64,000 bases of DNA from Sphaerosporella brunnea (taxonomy: Eukaryota > Ascomycota > Pezizomycetes > Pezizales > Pyronemataceae), in assembly GCA_008704415.1 (NCBI GenBank), contig VXIS01000077.1, positions 1-64,000 on the forward strand, given 5' to 3'. Position numbers and translations under genes: made by a program. Positions 31,901 through 42,532 of this stretch are shown here, in pieces; the stretch's first letter is position 1, and every line of letters starts with the position of its first letter. The notes under the pieces are model-generated. The model did no database searches and was not told the DNA's origin. It saw only the letters and a program-made list of their open reading frames with translations.

Positions 31901-34367
31901 GGCTGCAAGCCCGGTCTGCGGGCTGTCTGTTGCCAGTCGACGGAGGCAAATCCGCACGCAAGCACTGGGTTCGCCCGTCAACTTAGTGACCTTACGAGGA
32001 TTGGCATTTCTGATATCCGGGAAAGGCTTCTTCTCTCTGCCGCCGGTACTTGTCGGGATTTCGGGGTTCATCTTGCCCTTACGTTTCGACAGTTTGTCGG
32101 CGTGGCTCCGCCTGAGTAGACTCGTCAGTGGCTATAATCGGACGGTCAACCGGTCACCTGCCATCAGCCGCCCTGTGTCCAGTTTGACCGCCTAGGTCCA
32201 AACCTGTCTTGGCGCGAGTAAGCGTGGGTGGCAGCCGCTCCTCCTCGGTGTCTTCCTCATCAGGCTCCTCCTCCTCCTCCTCTTCCGCCTCGTTGTCATC
32301 GTCGTCGTCAGCGGCAAGCCTCTTCCTGGCTGCCTCCACCGACGCATCTGACGGTCACCACACTGCGCATCCACCCGGCAGTGGCCGCAACGAAGCTTTG
32401 CGGTTGTTTTGTCGACGCAAAAAAAGGCTTGACGGTTGTCGGTTTTCCTCAGAGCACACATAAAACTGGTGTGCCTGGTTGTCTCTGTCAGTGTACAAAA
32501 TAGGTGATCGTGGTGGGATGTTGCATTTCTCCGATGCACAGAACGATTGACTGGTGGAGCTTGGTATGGACAGAGGTCGCCGGGGTTCTGGAAGCTGCAT
32601 TTTGAAGATATTTGTTGTTCTCAGTCGCTGGTTGCGTTGTAGGTGTGTTGCATCGGCGAAAGGGAGGGTTGACAGGCGTTTCGATGGTTGCGTTGACATA
32701 CTGCGAAGCCGCAGTCCTGGGCCCCCACGTAGAGATCGTGTTTCTAGATGATTTTGTCGGTACACGAAAGACGCCATCAGGGTGCACTTTACATTTCCGA
32801 GGTGTCGTGGGTGAGTGGTTTGCGCTTGATTGTGCACGCACTATTGTCACATTTTGCCGGGCGGCATGAGGAAATCAGCGGAAGTATGCGTTGTTGGTTG
32901 TGTGCTTCGAGGTGTGATCGTGGGGTGGAGAATCAAAGCGCGCTTCGAGCTGTGGATTAGAAGTCAACACCCGTCCGCCAGCCGCTGTTGAGGCGCAAAG
33001 AGTTAGGCTTAGGATGCCGCACACACCATCGTGTGCTCCCCATTCGCGCGAGTGCAGCATCACCACCGTTATACGCGCTTCGTCATCGCGTAGTTGGCGG
33101 CCTCCCATTCGCTCCCACCGGCTGCTCAGGGTCTCTCCCCCATCGTGGGAGAGCTGGTGACATATTCACCGGCTTCTGTCATCGCACATTCTCCCGTCGG
33201 CGCCCTATGAATCTCAAGGATCTCCGGGCAGGTATTTATTGGTCATGTCCTCGCCATGTTTTACGGAAGGTGTTCGTTGGCGAAGGTCAGGTGTCCATGT
33301 CAGTATTGCACGCCTAAAAACGAGTAGCGACTATGTGCGGGCGTTGCTCCAGTAACGCGAATCTCCGGATCACCCTAACCCTAACCCCAAGATCTAAGCC
33401 GTGATGCACTGTTGCCATCGGAACGGGTGAATTGCCGACGCGCAGGTAGCGAAAGTAGCAGAAGTAGCGCGATTATTCAATGTGCTTGGAGGACAAGGGA
33501 GGGTTGTTGCAAGGCAATAAGGGTTATACCTCCGCAGGGTGAAAAGATCGGGCAGCGAAGGTTCAACATTCATTGGGGGTTGACGTTCACGAAATGGGTG
33601 ATCTCTCTGGTTGTGGTGTCCTGGACAACTCAAAAACCCGGTGGTGTCCTGCTCTTTGAGCAGGTGTCGGGGTGATGTGCGGGAAATATGCCGTTTTTTC
33701 CTTTGTAATCAGTTATGTTGTCCGTTACTATCACAAAAGATGGTAATATGATACGCGCCACGATCACTACATATATAGATGTTGCAAATCGTGTTTGTCT
33801 TGTTTGCTTTGCTCGTTGGGGCTCAGCCAAAGTGGCGGTGAAAGGCTACAGCGGCTGAAGAACCGAGTGATAGCCAGTGAAGGCGAGCATGCAGCTCCAC
33901 TATCTAGTTTAGTTCAATCAATCCGCATTTCCCTACATCGACCATCTTTCTCCCTTTCTCAAGCTCACCTCAAACGGACAAATTCAACAATAGATTAAAG
34001 TGAGCCGCAGCGGCGGCGCAACACGGAAAACCCACAAATTTACCCTACCAAACCTCACTTCAAGCGCGACTGTATGATTGATGCCCAGGTTTTAACGTAT
34101 GGAGTGATTCCAATGTCTGCAAGCAGATGGCGCCGGGTAAATCAGCACACTCCCAGTAACAAGAAAATCACTGCGCTTCTGCCTTCTTTCCTCCTTTCCC
34201 AAATCTTTCACCCTTCGACGCCGACACGAAACGCTATTTCGAACCTCTCCAATCTTCGAACCTATGTCTTCGTCTTTGCAGAGATTAACGCTCACCGGCG
34301 TTTACCAGAATGCCGGTGTGGCGCAGATGGAAGAATTTCCTCTGCATAAACTATAGTGGTTAAAAGG
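31901..34367. other. Intergenic with low-complexity and telomere-like tracts
   Basis: No supported gene. At 32235-32330 a CTC/GTC-rich tract encodes an acidic D/E run on the minus strand (ADDDDDNEAEEEEEEEPDEE). A second minus-strand stretch (about 31920-32110) reads HADKLSKRKGKMNPEIPTST and may be coding debris. A telomere-type string is listed separately. Confidence 0.35.
33373..33388. repeat. Short interstitial telomere-like repeat
   Basis: CCCTAACCCTAACCCC, two and a half TTAGGG units. It is followed by AAGCCGTGATGCA, similar to the end of the gypsy LTR (CCGTGACA), so it may instead be a scrap of a related LTR, which also carries CCCTAACCCTA. Confidence 0.5.
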
Positions 34368-35431
34368 ATGCACCAAAACGGGTGGCATCAGATGGAGACT
34401 TACTATAAGTCCACGATGGCGGACTATGCTGCGCTGGAGATTATGTTGCACATGCTGGCGTACGACCCCTCCCCCCTGATCGCCTGAAGGCAGCAGCAGA
34501 CAGCACAGCAACGAAGCCCGGGTCTATGACCAATATGCTGGCATGTATGCCGTCAACAACAGGTACACGGCTCTGTACAGGTTCTTGAACGGGCTGTTGT
34601 AGGCATCACTCCAGTCAAAGGCCAAGTGGCTCAAGACCTGGCCCGCTGCCGATTCACCTGTGCAGCTGGATGAGAACGTGGAATTTATTTTGCCCAAAAA
34701 CACGCGCAGGGCTGCGGCTGCGGAACCATACAACGAGGACGGCCTAGACAACGAGGACGTTGCTTTGCCCGACGTTAACGATGTCCCTGACGATAACAAA
34801 CTCTTCGATGCACTGCCTCCTCCCGATGCCGAAGTTGCCACAATACAGCGGCTAGCCCCACTAGCCCACGTTGGTGTGATCCGCGAGGAGGTGCTGGGAA
34901 TGTTCGCAGAAATCCGGATCACCTTAGATGGTACAAAGACCGCCGTCGATGACATTCGGGAGGATGTCAATTGGGCCCGCCACGTTGACAACAACAACAA
35001 TCAGGTCCTGAACCGAGCCACGAATCGGCTGGACGGCGCCGCTGGTGCATTGCAAGCCGGGGCAACGAGCCTGGTGGACGCCAACCAGACATGGAAACAG
35101 GCGGAGAAAAAGATCCAGGCGTCTCAGCTAGACACTGATTGGGCTCATTGGCAGGAGCTGAAAGCTTACGAGGAGGAAATCAGGGTGTTGCGTGCACACC
35201 GCGACCATTTGGACAGTTCGCTTATGAGATACATAAACGATGGGGACAATACGGAAAAACTGGCCGCGTTTGTGAACGATCGGGACAAGCTGGAGGTGAT
35301 GGTCAAGGAGAGGAACTGCAAGATCAACCCGCTGGAGGCGCACATCGAGGGACTGGAAAGCGAGAAGCGGGTGCGGGAGGCGGAGGAGGGGAGTCGGGCT
35401 GAAGCGGCGGAGCGCCGGCGGAAGCGGAAGG
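34368..35431 (+). pseudogene. Decayed coiled-coil protein gene, cut by a copia LTR
   Basis: The ATG at 34368 has an in-frame stop just upstream and starts MHQNGWHQMETYYKSTMADY. A frameshift occurs near a C-rich run at about 34468-34475. The frame then reads ARVYDQYAGMYAVNNRYTAL, a TAG (about 34600), and a 260-residue open stretch to the LTR. It contains VIREEVLGMFAEIRITLDG and NRLDGAAGALQAGA. Long heptad-rich helices follow (residues 145-255 of the open part, KAYEEEIRVLRAHRDHL, RDKLEVMVKERN), ending in RRRKRKV, where the copia LTR begins. No known family. The native 3' end is not recovered beyond 37143. Confidence 0.55.
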
Positions 35432-35601
35432 TCTTGACGATAGGTTTCACGCAGTGGAGACCAAGAATGTAGGTGAAGAGATATATTGCAAGGTACAGAG
35501 CTAAGTGCGAGTTCCTGCTCCCTTAAGAGGCAGACACGAGCACCAGTATATCACTAGTTCATACTCGGATCCAGCAGAGAGTCATACTCTATGTCTCAAC
35601 C
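35432..35601 (-). repeat. Copia 3' LTR (derelict element)
   Basis: Same sequence family as 31732-31900 and 36991-37143; plus strand begins TCTTGACGATAGG and ends CTATGTCTCAAC. Confidence 0.85.
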
Positions 35602-36104
35602 CTCCCCCTATCCGAGCATGAACCGCATATTGTCTGATTCCTCCTAATCGTTCCGCTGCCCCACGGCGTCATCGATCCATCACAGTAGATCCTCATACTC
35701 AAGCTGCTCAATGCCCTGTCCCGTTGCCGGAATCTCTCGTAGATAGCTTTAACCGATTGCCGTATCTCCAACTAGATCCTCTGTAGCAGTGCTATCCATC
35801 TGACTGCCCAAACGCACTTGATCAGCATTTGATTCGGTCTCATATCCGCAGGTATCATGACTCCCGCTTTCCGAGCATAGACGGTGTCGGATTTCACCAC
35901 TGTCTGCCATCCCGATCGCATTGTCCAAATCTTGACTCTCATCGTTTCCCATGTCCACTTCGAGAGCACCAGCAGGTATGGATTGTCATTGCGTTGCGCT
36001 TGGCTACCGTAGGAGCGAAAGAATCACTGTAACAGCCATCCTTTTCATCCGCTGTCATCGTGCTGCTGCTCATTCTCGTCGTCGATTACCATTTCGGGAA
36101 GTTG

Positions 36105-36290
36105 GCTGTCTTCGATATCCATATCTGACGATTCACGCGATCCCGCCGAATCACCAATCCGACGTAGGTGGATGTCGGCTCCTTTATCACTCCCCGTTTC
36201 GCCTGGGATCGTCTCCTGATTTCCTGGCGAAGTAGCTCCAATTGGAATTGCGGCGCTACGATCAAGATGTCGTCGATGTATAGGTTGAGC
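36105..36290 (-). pseudogene. Copia reverse transcriptase fragment (YIDD)
   Basis: The minus strand reads TTLLNLYIDDILIVAPQFQL, and then TSTYVGLVIRRDRVNRQIWI ending at TAA. LYIDDILIVA is the catalytic RT motif of Ty1/copia elements, and the following G-x-x-I-x-R-D-R...IWIS block is the region just after it. Everything upstream of the motif is missing, so the RT is a deletion remnant. No other pol domain is recognised up to the 3' LTR. Confidence 0.75.
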
Positions 36291-36329
36291 AGAGTTGTCT
36301 TTATAGTCGTTTCTCATCGGTCCGCAAAC

Positions 36330-36850
36330 GATCCTCCAAGCTCCTTCGCTGAGCTAAGATCGCTATCTTCCGATCCGTCAAACCGATCCTCGAAGCTCCA
36401 GTTGTCTTCAGCCCACAACTCAGGCTTTCGGCGAGCTAATATCACTTCGTTCTTGTCCGCAAGCGACCCCTAGTTGTCTTAAGCCCACAACTCAGGCCGT
36501 CATTCAGCTAAGTTCGCTTCGACCTTGTCCGCAAGCGATCCTTCAAGTTCCAGTTGTCTTAAGCCCACAACTTCAGGCTGTCGGTGAGCCACAATCGTTT
36601 CTCGACGATCCCTCAAAAGGTTCTCCAAGCTCCTTCGGTGAGCTAAAACCGCTTTTCTTCGGTCTGGAAACGATCCTCCAAGCTCCAGTTGTCTTAACCC
36701 CACAACTTCTGGGTTTCTGCTGCTCAAATCGCGTCCGCAGTAGCGTTGGCTGTTTATACCCACAGCTTTGGGTTCCGGCTGCTCAACTTTGTCCGTCGCA
36801 AGCTCCAGCTGTATATGCCGACAGCTCTCGGTCCGCGCTGCTCAAACTTG
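36330..36850 (-). repeat. About 80-bp degenerate tandem repeats in copia leader
   Basis: Five to six diverged copies containing GTTGTCTTAAGCCCACAACT and GCAAGCGATCCTTCAAG-type blocks lie between the primer-binding site and the RT fragment. They encode a repetitive frame (RQLELGGSF, RQLELEGSL) that looks incidental. Confidence 0.75.
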
Positions 36851-36974
36851 TCCAATAGCAGCTCGTGTTCCGACCTTGTCGCGACTTCTCTTTTCGGGTC
36901 TGGGCTTCTGCAGCGGAGTCGACCTTCGCCGTCGCGTCTCTTCCTGGGGTTGTCTGTTCTTAGTCAAGCCGTAG

Positions 36975-36990
36975 CGCCGGGCTCATAACC
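36975..36990 (-). promoter_or_regulatory. Primer-binding site matching initiator tRNA anticodon arm
   Basis: Plus-strand GGGCTCATAACC directly adjoins the LTR. It is the universally conserved anticodon stem-loop of initiator tRNA-Met (CAT anticodon). The match is to the middle of the tRNA, as with Drosophila copia, which is primed by a half-tRNA. Confidence 0.75.
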
Positions 36991-37143
36991 TGTTCACGAT
37001 AGGTTTCACGCAGTGGACACCAAAAACGTAGGTGAACAGATATATTGCAAGGTACAGAGCTAAGTGCGAGTTGCTGCTCCCTTAAGAGGCAGACACGAGC
37101 ACTAGTATATCTCTAGTTGATACCCGGATCCACCAGAGAGTCA
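36991..37143 (-). repeat. Copia 5' LTR, truncated (derelict element)
   Basis: Starts TGTTCACGATAGG on the plus strand and parallels the 3' LTR until CAGAGAGTCATA, then breaks off. Confidence 0.82.
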
Positions 37144-37240
37144 TATTCGGACGGCCCGTCTGGTACGGCTGCTGATGGCGCTGCGAAGCGCCGTCAGGGC
37201 GAAGCCTGGACGCTGAAAGTTGGAGGTACGGCAGGACAGC

Positions 37241-37549
37241 ATGTCTTCCGGGTCTGCGCGGCGTTTGCCGAACGGTAACCTTGCCGATATCAAAGGTGGA
37301 GCTTCCCCCAGGCCCATGGGAGGTGCGCAGACAACTTCCGCAGATAACAGCGCTGACCACACGAGTACGCACCCCGGAATACACGAATATGAACCGCCGA
37401 CAATACCTACCGTACATACTTTGACAAGCTCCGAATCCGCACATCCACCAACATACTCCCCCCAAGTCTCCAGATCTGGACATCCACTGCGGCCCCCTCC
37501 GCCCCTCCGCCCCCCCGGCCCCCCCGCCCCCGGTGTTTTTGTGCAGTGA
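37241..37549 (+). CDS. Proline-rich reading frame, unassigned
   Basis: 102 residues from the ATG at 37241: MSSGSARRLPNGNLADIKGG at the start, THPGIHEYEPPTIPTVHT in the middle and a C-terminal proline run (LRPPPPLRPPGPPAPG) encoded by a C-rich tract. It lies between the broken copia LTR and the hAT relic. It could be the N-terminal exon of a gene split by these elements, or a chance frame. A minus-strand frame overlaps it entirely. No family recognised. Confidence 0.25.
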   Translation: MSSGSARRLPNGNLADIKGGASPRPMGGAQTTSADNSADHTSTHPGIHEYEPPTIPTVHTLTSSESAHPPTYSPQVSRSGHPLRPPPPLRPPGPPAPGVFVQ

Positions 37550-37587
37550 TGACCCCCTTCTGCAGGAATACGGATACTACCACAAGA

Positions 37588-38210
37588 CTGCATTGCGCAT
37601 GAGCGGAGTCGAGTCGAGCTCGGGGTAGACTCAAGTCCGCTCGTGCGATTTTGACGCTCGACTTGCGAGTCCGAGCCGGAGCAGCATGTGCTTGAGCTAT
37701 AGCTCGAGCCCGCCATGTATAGAATTACATTTTGACGCACGGGGGAGCTGTTGCAGGGCAACGTGAATCATCACTGAAAGTATAAAGTGCGCCGATCAAT
37801 CCCAGATCAATCAGATAAGTCTGAAAGACCTAAAGAGGAGTTCAGAGAGGCTTCAACGGCCTATTCAACACCCTCCGCTGCATAATGGTCACTCTGAGCG
37901 GTGTGTATAGTTTCACCAGTCGGCGCTGGTTTGTTCTCCGCCTCCTCATATCCTCATTTTTGCCAGGGTTTCACATCCGTCTGCTTCAACCAACGCTTGC
38001 GCAGTAGAAGAACGCGACTCGATTCTTCGAGAAGACGGTTCCAGGTCTTGGTCATTATGCGACCAGCCGCTGAGAAAGTTTGCTGGCCGGGTACGCCGGA
38101 GACACATATCGCCAGGTAATCTATACCATTGTTGCAAGAGTCGGGAATCGGTGCTCATTGAGCTTCCACCAGTGAAGCGGGTTGGTCTTTGAGTCCACTG
38201 GGTGTTCGCA
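37588..38210 (-). mobile_element. hAT element relic, copy 3
   Basis: The left end (about 37588-37715) carries diverged GAGC/CTCGAG-rich subterminal sequence like copies 1 and 2, and the interior retains transposase C-terminal coding sequence on the minus strand. No inverted partner end or 8-bp duplication was found, so the right end is truncated or too diverged to see. Boundaries are approximate. Confidence 0.65.
37954..38208 (-). pseudogene. hAT transposase dimerisation domain (broken)
   Basis: The minus strand reads NPLHWWKLNEHRFPTLATM, then after a one-base frameshift near 38120 DYLAICVSG, QTFSAAGRIMTKTWNRLLEE and LLLRKRWL, ending KPWQK-stop at 37954. This is the hAT_C dimerisation domain (W..n...fP.La.ma.dyLai...s...fSaaG...t..RnrL). 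The conserved serine/proline stretch before FSAAG is altered. It is the best evidence that the inverted-repeat family here is hAT. The DDE core and zinc finger are missing. Confidence 0.85.
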
Positions 38211-38293
38211 CAAATGACGTGCAGTCTCTGATGCCCCTATTGTGCTTGAAGCGTTGTTCGTAGTCTGCATTCATCGTCCAATGTTGCCATCGT

Positions 38294-39486
38294 TTGCACA
38301 TCTGGGATGTGTTATGCATGTATATATACGGGACACCCGACTCAAAACTTCGCCTGAACCCGCTTCCAAAGCCCCAAAGATTGCCTCCCTCCATCTCCGC
38401 CTTCTCGATGGTCGCGCAGAAGCTTTCAAAACCCCCGATGAAACGTCAGCGTCCGGAGGCAGCAGATAATGTTAATGCTGCACGCGCGCATCCCCAGGAA
38501 CAAGACAATCCTGTCGCCGTCGTATTGCTGGAACCATGGAAGACTGCCTCCTCCTCCACCAACGCCATGCCAACGGTCACGCAGAAGCTGGAACCGTTGG
38601 TCCCGACGCCGCCCCCAGCCAACAACTGACGTCGGCCAGCGCCATTGGCTCCCCAGCTGTACAAAAACCATCCCAAGATCTGCGAGCTCCTGGAGATTGA
38701 TCGCAATGATAAGGGCGCGATGGTCGAAATCCGTGGCAGGATCGCCGACTACTGCACAGGTATCGGCATTTCTTTGGATAGGAACTACGGAGCCTTCTCC
38801 GCCAACCAGATGATGGAGCTCCGTGCGAAAGTCACAAAGTGATGGAACAAGACCTACAGGACGCAAAGGATTACTCATGTCCTCATGGATGCTCTCATCC
38901 AACGCATTTGCCTAGACAAGGTTCGCAACAAGCGAACCAGAGAGATGCGCATGCGCATTAGGAAGCCTCTGCAGCAGCTTGCGGATCTGAGTATGATTCC
39001 GCCGCGGAGGAATTCGGCGATGAGGTGGAGGATATCGCAGCGCGGCAAGGCGGCACCATCAGCAGCCCTGTCAATGTCCAGGAGCGTCCGTCGTCACAAT
39101 CCCCCATCCAGAGGTGTTAACACCACCCACCAGATCGCCACCACCACAGTCTGCTGACAGTGATGTGGAGGATTCCACCAATACTGGCATGGCGCCTGCC
39201 GGACGGGAAGTCGCCAGTGGAAGGCTACCAGTCCTTACAGAAGCCCTCTCTCTCCTGCAGGAGTCCCTTCAATGGTACATTGCTCTAGTTAATGATGCAC
39301 GATAAGTAGATGCGACCATGCGAGCTGGAAATATCCTCATGCACGAGCAGTTTGAACTGCTGACCATCAAACATTTGAGGGGCGGGGAATGGCGGCTAAT
39401 GGGGATCCCACTGGGCCTTGGGTTTGAATTACAGCTGCATATCGGCTTATTCCTTGCAAGTCAGCGGAACGGTCAGCAGCCGCACT
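38294..39486 (+). pseudogene. Decayed gene of unknown function with two in-frame TGA codons
   Basis: A single frame reads from 38294 through TGA at 38627-38629 and TGA at 38840-38842 to about 38985. It includes MVAQKLSKPPMKRQRPEAAD, APQLYKNHPKICELLEIDRN, GISLDRNYGAFSANQMMELR and VLMDALIQRICLDKVRNKR. It then shifts to another frame (GSEYDSAAEEFGDEVEDIAA) and again to VLTEALSLLQESLQWYIALV and MHEQFELLTIKHLRGGEWRL, ending near 39486. The residue mix and conservation of frame across stops indicate a once-real protein of about 380 residues, with a basic N-terminus, a helical middle and an acidic linker. No family recognised. Confidence 0.5.
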
Positions 39487-39699
39487 GATTCCGATTCAAC
39501 TGGTTGGGCTGTTGAACAAGATGCGTCGGCTGGTTGGGCTGCTCACATTGACCTGTGCGCTGTTTGGGCGCGTGCGATACAAATAAAAGCTTACAGCGTT
39601 CAATCCAAGACGATGAGCGTCCTAGCAACTGCCACTCGCCGTCTTGTGACTGAAGTGTTGCTGTTTTCCAGTCGTAGCAGTAACCCCAGAGATTGTAGT

Positions 39700-39895
39700 G
39701 TAAAGGACACGAATTTGTCGTTTAAAGCTCCCGAATTCATGGTATAAAAGACACGAATGGCGTAGTATATAAGATTCGAAGTGCGCGGTATGAAAGACAC
39801 GAACTGTGCAGTGTAAAACACACGAACTCGTAGTTTGAAAGACACGAACTTGTAGTTTGAAACCCACAAAATTGCACTTTAAAGGACACGAATAC
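39700..39895. repeat. Degenerate 24-27-bp tandem array
   Basis: About eight diverged copies of TTTGTAGTTTGAAAGACACGA-like units (AAAGACACGAA is the most constant part). The minus strand therefore shows repetitive KFVSF/RVFYT frames that are by-products of the repeat. Confidence 0.85.
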
Positions 39896-40196
39896 TGTGG
39901 TGACGCGCCATATAACGCTTTTGTGGGTGGGTGACACTTTAGAGATACCACAGGCGGCACCACAGATGGCACCAGATACGTGATGCTAGTAACACTACAA
40001 ATTATTGATCCCTAGGGGTGGCCGCGTCGCCTGAGGCAGTGGCGATGGTTCCGGGGCAAGCCACGGCGGGACAGGCGGGACCAGAGCGACGATCGTGCGA
40101 GAAAGAGAGAGCGTGAGCTTATAGAAAGATAGTTGTGAACAAGTGTATGAAAAAACAGCAGTACCCCTCAACAGCTTGACTGAACATACTACCTGA
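39896..40196. other. Intergenic, 3' flank of the 40197 gene
   Basis: 300 bp without a supported gene. It should hold the polyadenylation region of the minus-strand gene ending at 40197. Confidence 0.3.
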
Positions 40197-40824
40197 TCAC
40201 AAATCGCAACACACAGCCTCCCGGGTGGCGAGGCCGGTGCGTATTTCCACAGCAACCATTTCATGCTCGGCATGGCCCACGCGGGACCTGCCAGCTGCGA
40301 CCTCGAGAGTTGCTCCCTCGGTGCGGATCTCCGCCACAGCCATTTCCTGGTCTGTGGCATCGACTCGGGAGTTGGCAGCAGCCAACACCCTGTCTGCTGC
40401 CAGCGTCTCTGCCGCGGCCTTGGCCCGCTGCCCCTGGGCCCCCAGCTTCTCGTCCAGCTTCTTCTTAAGAAGAAGGTGAAGAGTGTTCAGAGCCCGGAGC
40501 CCACTGTCCGCTGTCACAACACCCAGCTTCCCCGTGCAGCATCAATTTGCATCAGCGACCATGGCTATATGAAACAAGATGACTCGGCACGCACCCCAGT
40601 TCGACGACCTTCTTGAACCACTTGTTGGTGGTCAGCGTCTGGCTCGCCACCAAGCGCTCCACCAGGACGCGGCACCACTTGGTGTGGTTGGCCTTGTCGC
40701 ACAACCACTCTTCATGGTCGAGGAAGTAGTCCTCCAGCGCGAGGCGCAGCGCGGGGACTTCAGCGGAGTCGAAACCGTGCGCCTCAAAGAGGTCATTGTA
40801 TGTAGCGTTTCCCGTTTGGTCATG
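40197..40824 (-). CDS. Two-exon coiled-coil protein, 5' end unresolved
   Basis: Exon A (40595-40824) reads NDLFEAHGFDSAEVPALRLA and FLDHEEWLCDKANHTKWC, then TNKWFKKVVEL. The intron 40504-40594 (91 bp) has donor GTGCGT, branch CTGAT and acceptor GACAG, phase 2. Exon B reads GGLRALNTLHLLLKKKLDEK and ends at TGA 40197. Exon B is a helix with an internal duplication (EMAVAEIRTEGAT and EMVAVEIRTGLAT). No in-frame ATG is visible in exon A, so an upstream exon is expected beyond 40827, where an in-frame TAA lies. No family recognised. Total visible length about 178 residues. Confidence 0.55.
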
Positions 40825-42532
40825 TTAGCCACAAAATACGCGCGATGCGGTAATGAGCGAAAGTAGAAAATCAACCGCACTGTCACGATGATGCAACAGT
40901 TGGATTCCACGAAGTCACAATTCATGCGCAATGCGGTGAGTCTATTGTGCGGGTGCAATGCAGGGGCGCTTACTTTGGGCTTGCAAAATTTTCGTTTGTG
41001 AAGGATTCGTGGTGTTTCGGTGATGGGGAGGTAGGCGAGGTGAGTAGTGGAAAGGAGGAAGGGAGTAAGCGGGAAAGGTCGTCCTTCAGTTCTGGAAATA
41101 TTCTTTGCGGGGGCCCCGCTTTTGGAGCTATACGGTGTCTGTTGATCTGAAGATGTGTAATGACGCGCGTGTGTACAGTGAATTGATTGAAGGTGAATGT
41201 GAGCAGCGTTATATCGAAGGCTGGTTGCCTCACTGGCACGCACTCGATCTATGCCATCTAACCCTACGTTGTCAGGCACTCGAACCTACGCAGTTCGGCC
41301 AATTTCAACGGATTCCCTACACTGCAATCACCTGCCGGCTCCATTCTGAATGGTGGAGTATTTTCCGTTGTGCGCCTTGGCGTCCCTGAAGAATACCACA
41401 GCGTTCTGCAGCCACCACACTCATGGTAACCAGGTGATCAACCGCCCAGGTCTTCACAGCTGCCCGCTCTGCCTGGGACCATTGTTGCGAATGCTTTGAA
41501 GCAGACAGCGCCTTCGGGGTGCGAAACAAACGCGATTGTACCTATACAGCAACACATGCATCGATCGGCGAAGGATTGCCTCCAGCGCGCTTGCCCACGT
41601 CCAGAAAGTGCGATATGGGGGGTTTGGATGCTCTGATCTTGGATGCGTACGGTATGACCAGCCTCTCTGGTAGGTGGCTGCCCAATGACGGCTTTGGCGA
41701 GATTTCCTGTCATTGCAACGTCATATTTTTTATCGTATGTTTTCTGCACACCCACGATCATTATCAGATCGCAGTGCGTCTGTCATTGTGCCTGTGACAT
41801 CTGGTAGATGGTCGATCCCAACTGGCCGCAGCCAGCTCCCGGGTGATGCCGATCGTCAGTACCAGCTGAGTGCAACGCAGAGCCGTTTTGCGGATGATTG
41901 GGGCGCGGTTTCAATTCAGCTGGGCCCGCTATATCTTCAGTGTACTCAAACCACGGGCCGTTTATCCATCTCAATAATACATACTTCCACAATTATATGC
42001 TCGAAACCATTCATGGCAGTGGTCCATTACATTGCACGATGGCACGCTCTGGACGACAGTATGCAGCCTTAGTCAGCTCGAGCACGTTCACGTGGCAGTC
42101 ATCCACCCGCGTGTTGACAACGCAACCTCCAACACCAAGCCACCAACCCCGCGCGAGTCCCAGGCGGGTAAAGTGGACGGGAAGGAGAGTCGCAAGGGGC
42201 AGGGGAGGGAGCAGCGGACTGCGGATGTGCGGGGTTGGAGAGGGGGTGAAACACAGTCCTTTCTTTATTCCTTTTGCGATATCCTTGCTTTTCTTTTCTT
42301 AAGAGAGTCGCAGGCCCCATCTGTAGGACCTTGAGTAGTAATGGGTAGCACAGTCTCTCTTCTCCATTTATGTCATGTCCGCCAGCGGCCGAATATATTA
42401 TGATTGAAACAAATAAAAACACCCTTGATAAGCCGCTGAAAGGTAAGTTGTAGTATAGGGCTTCGACTTTTTGGCCCTCATGTCTGGCTCAAGAGGCACA
42501 CCACGCCTGTCTAAACAATTAGTACAGTATCA
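40825..42532. other. Intergenic, upstream region of the 40.2-kb gene
   Basis: May contain its missing first exon. The 215-residue minus-strand frame at 40632-41279 is mostly an out-of-frame shadow of exon A. Short minus-strand coding-like debris (AERAAVKTWAVDHLVTMS, about 41390-41470) has no assigned family. Confidence 0.3.

Larger units (their letters stand above)
35432..37143 (-). mobile_element. Derelict Ty1/copia element, internally deleted
   Basis: Minus-strand element of 1.7 kb. The 3' LTR (35432-35601) is preceded in element orientation by a polypurine tract (GGATAGGGGGAGG, 35601-35614). The 5' LTR (36991-37143) is truncated at its outer end. Directly inside it is a primer-binding site (36975-36990) matching the initiator tRNA anticodon arm. 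The leader holds about 80-bp tandem repeats, followed by a broken RT piece with the YIDD motif. Most of gag, integrase and RNase H are gone. Identity between the two LTRs is moderate by eye. It abuts the coiled-coil pseudogene. Confidence 0.85.

Noticed and set aside
31838..32119. Plus-strand coding frame beside the solo LTR
   Set aside because: It begins inside the LTR and has no motif; composition on the opposite strand looks more protein-like but is also broken.
37141..37761. 206-residue minus-strand gene
   Set aside because: Spans a copia LTR break, a C-rich tract and the hAT subterminal region, so it cannot be one gene.
40632..41279. 215-residue minus-strand gene
   Set aside because: Its C-terminal part is an out-of-frame shadow of the better coding frame of exon A; the N-terminal part has no motif.
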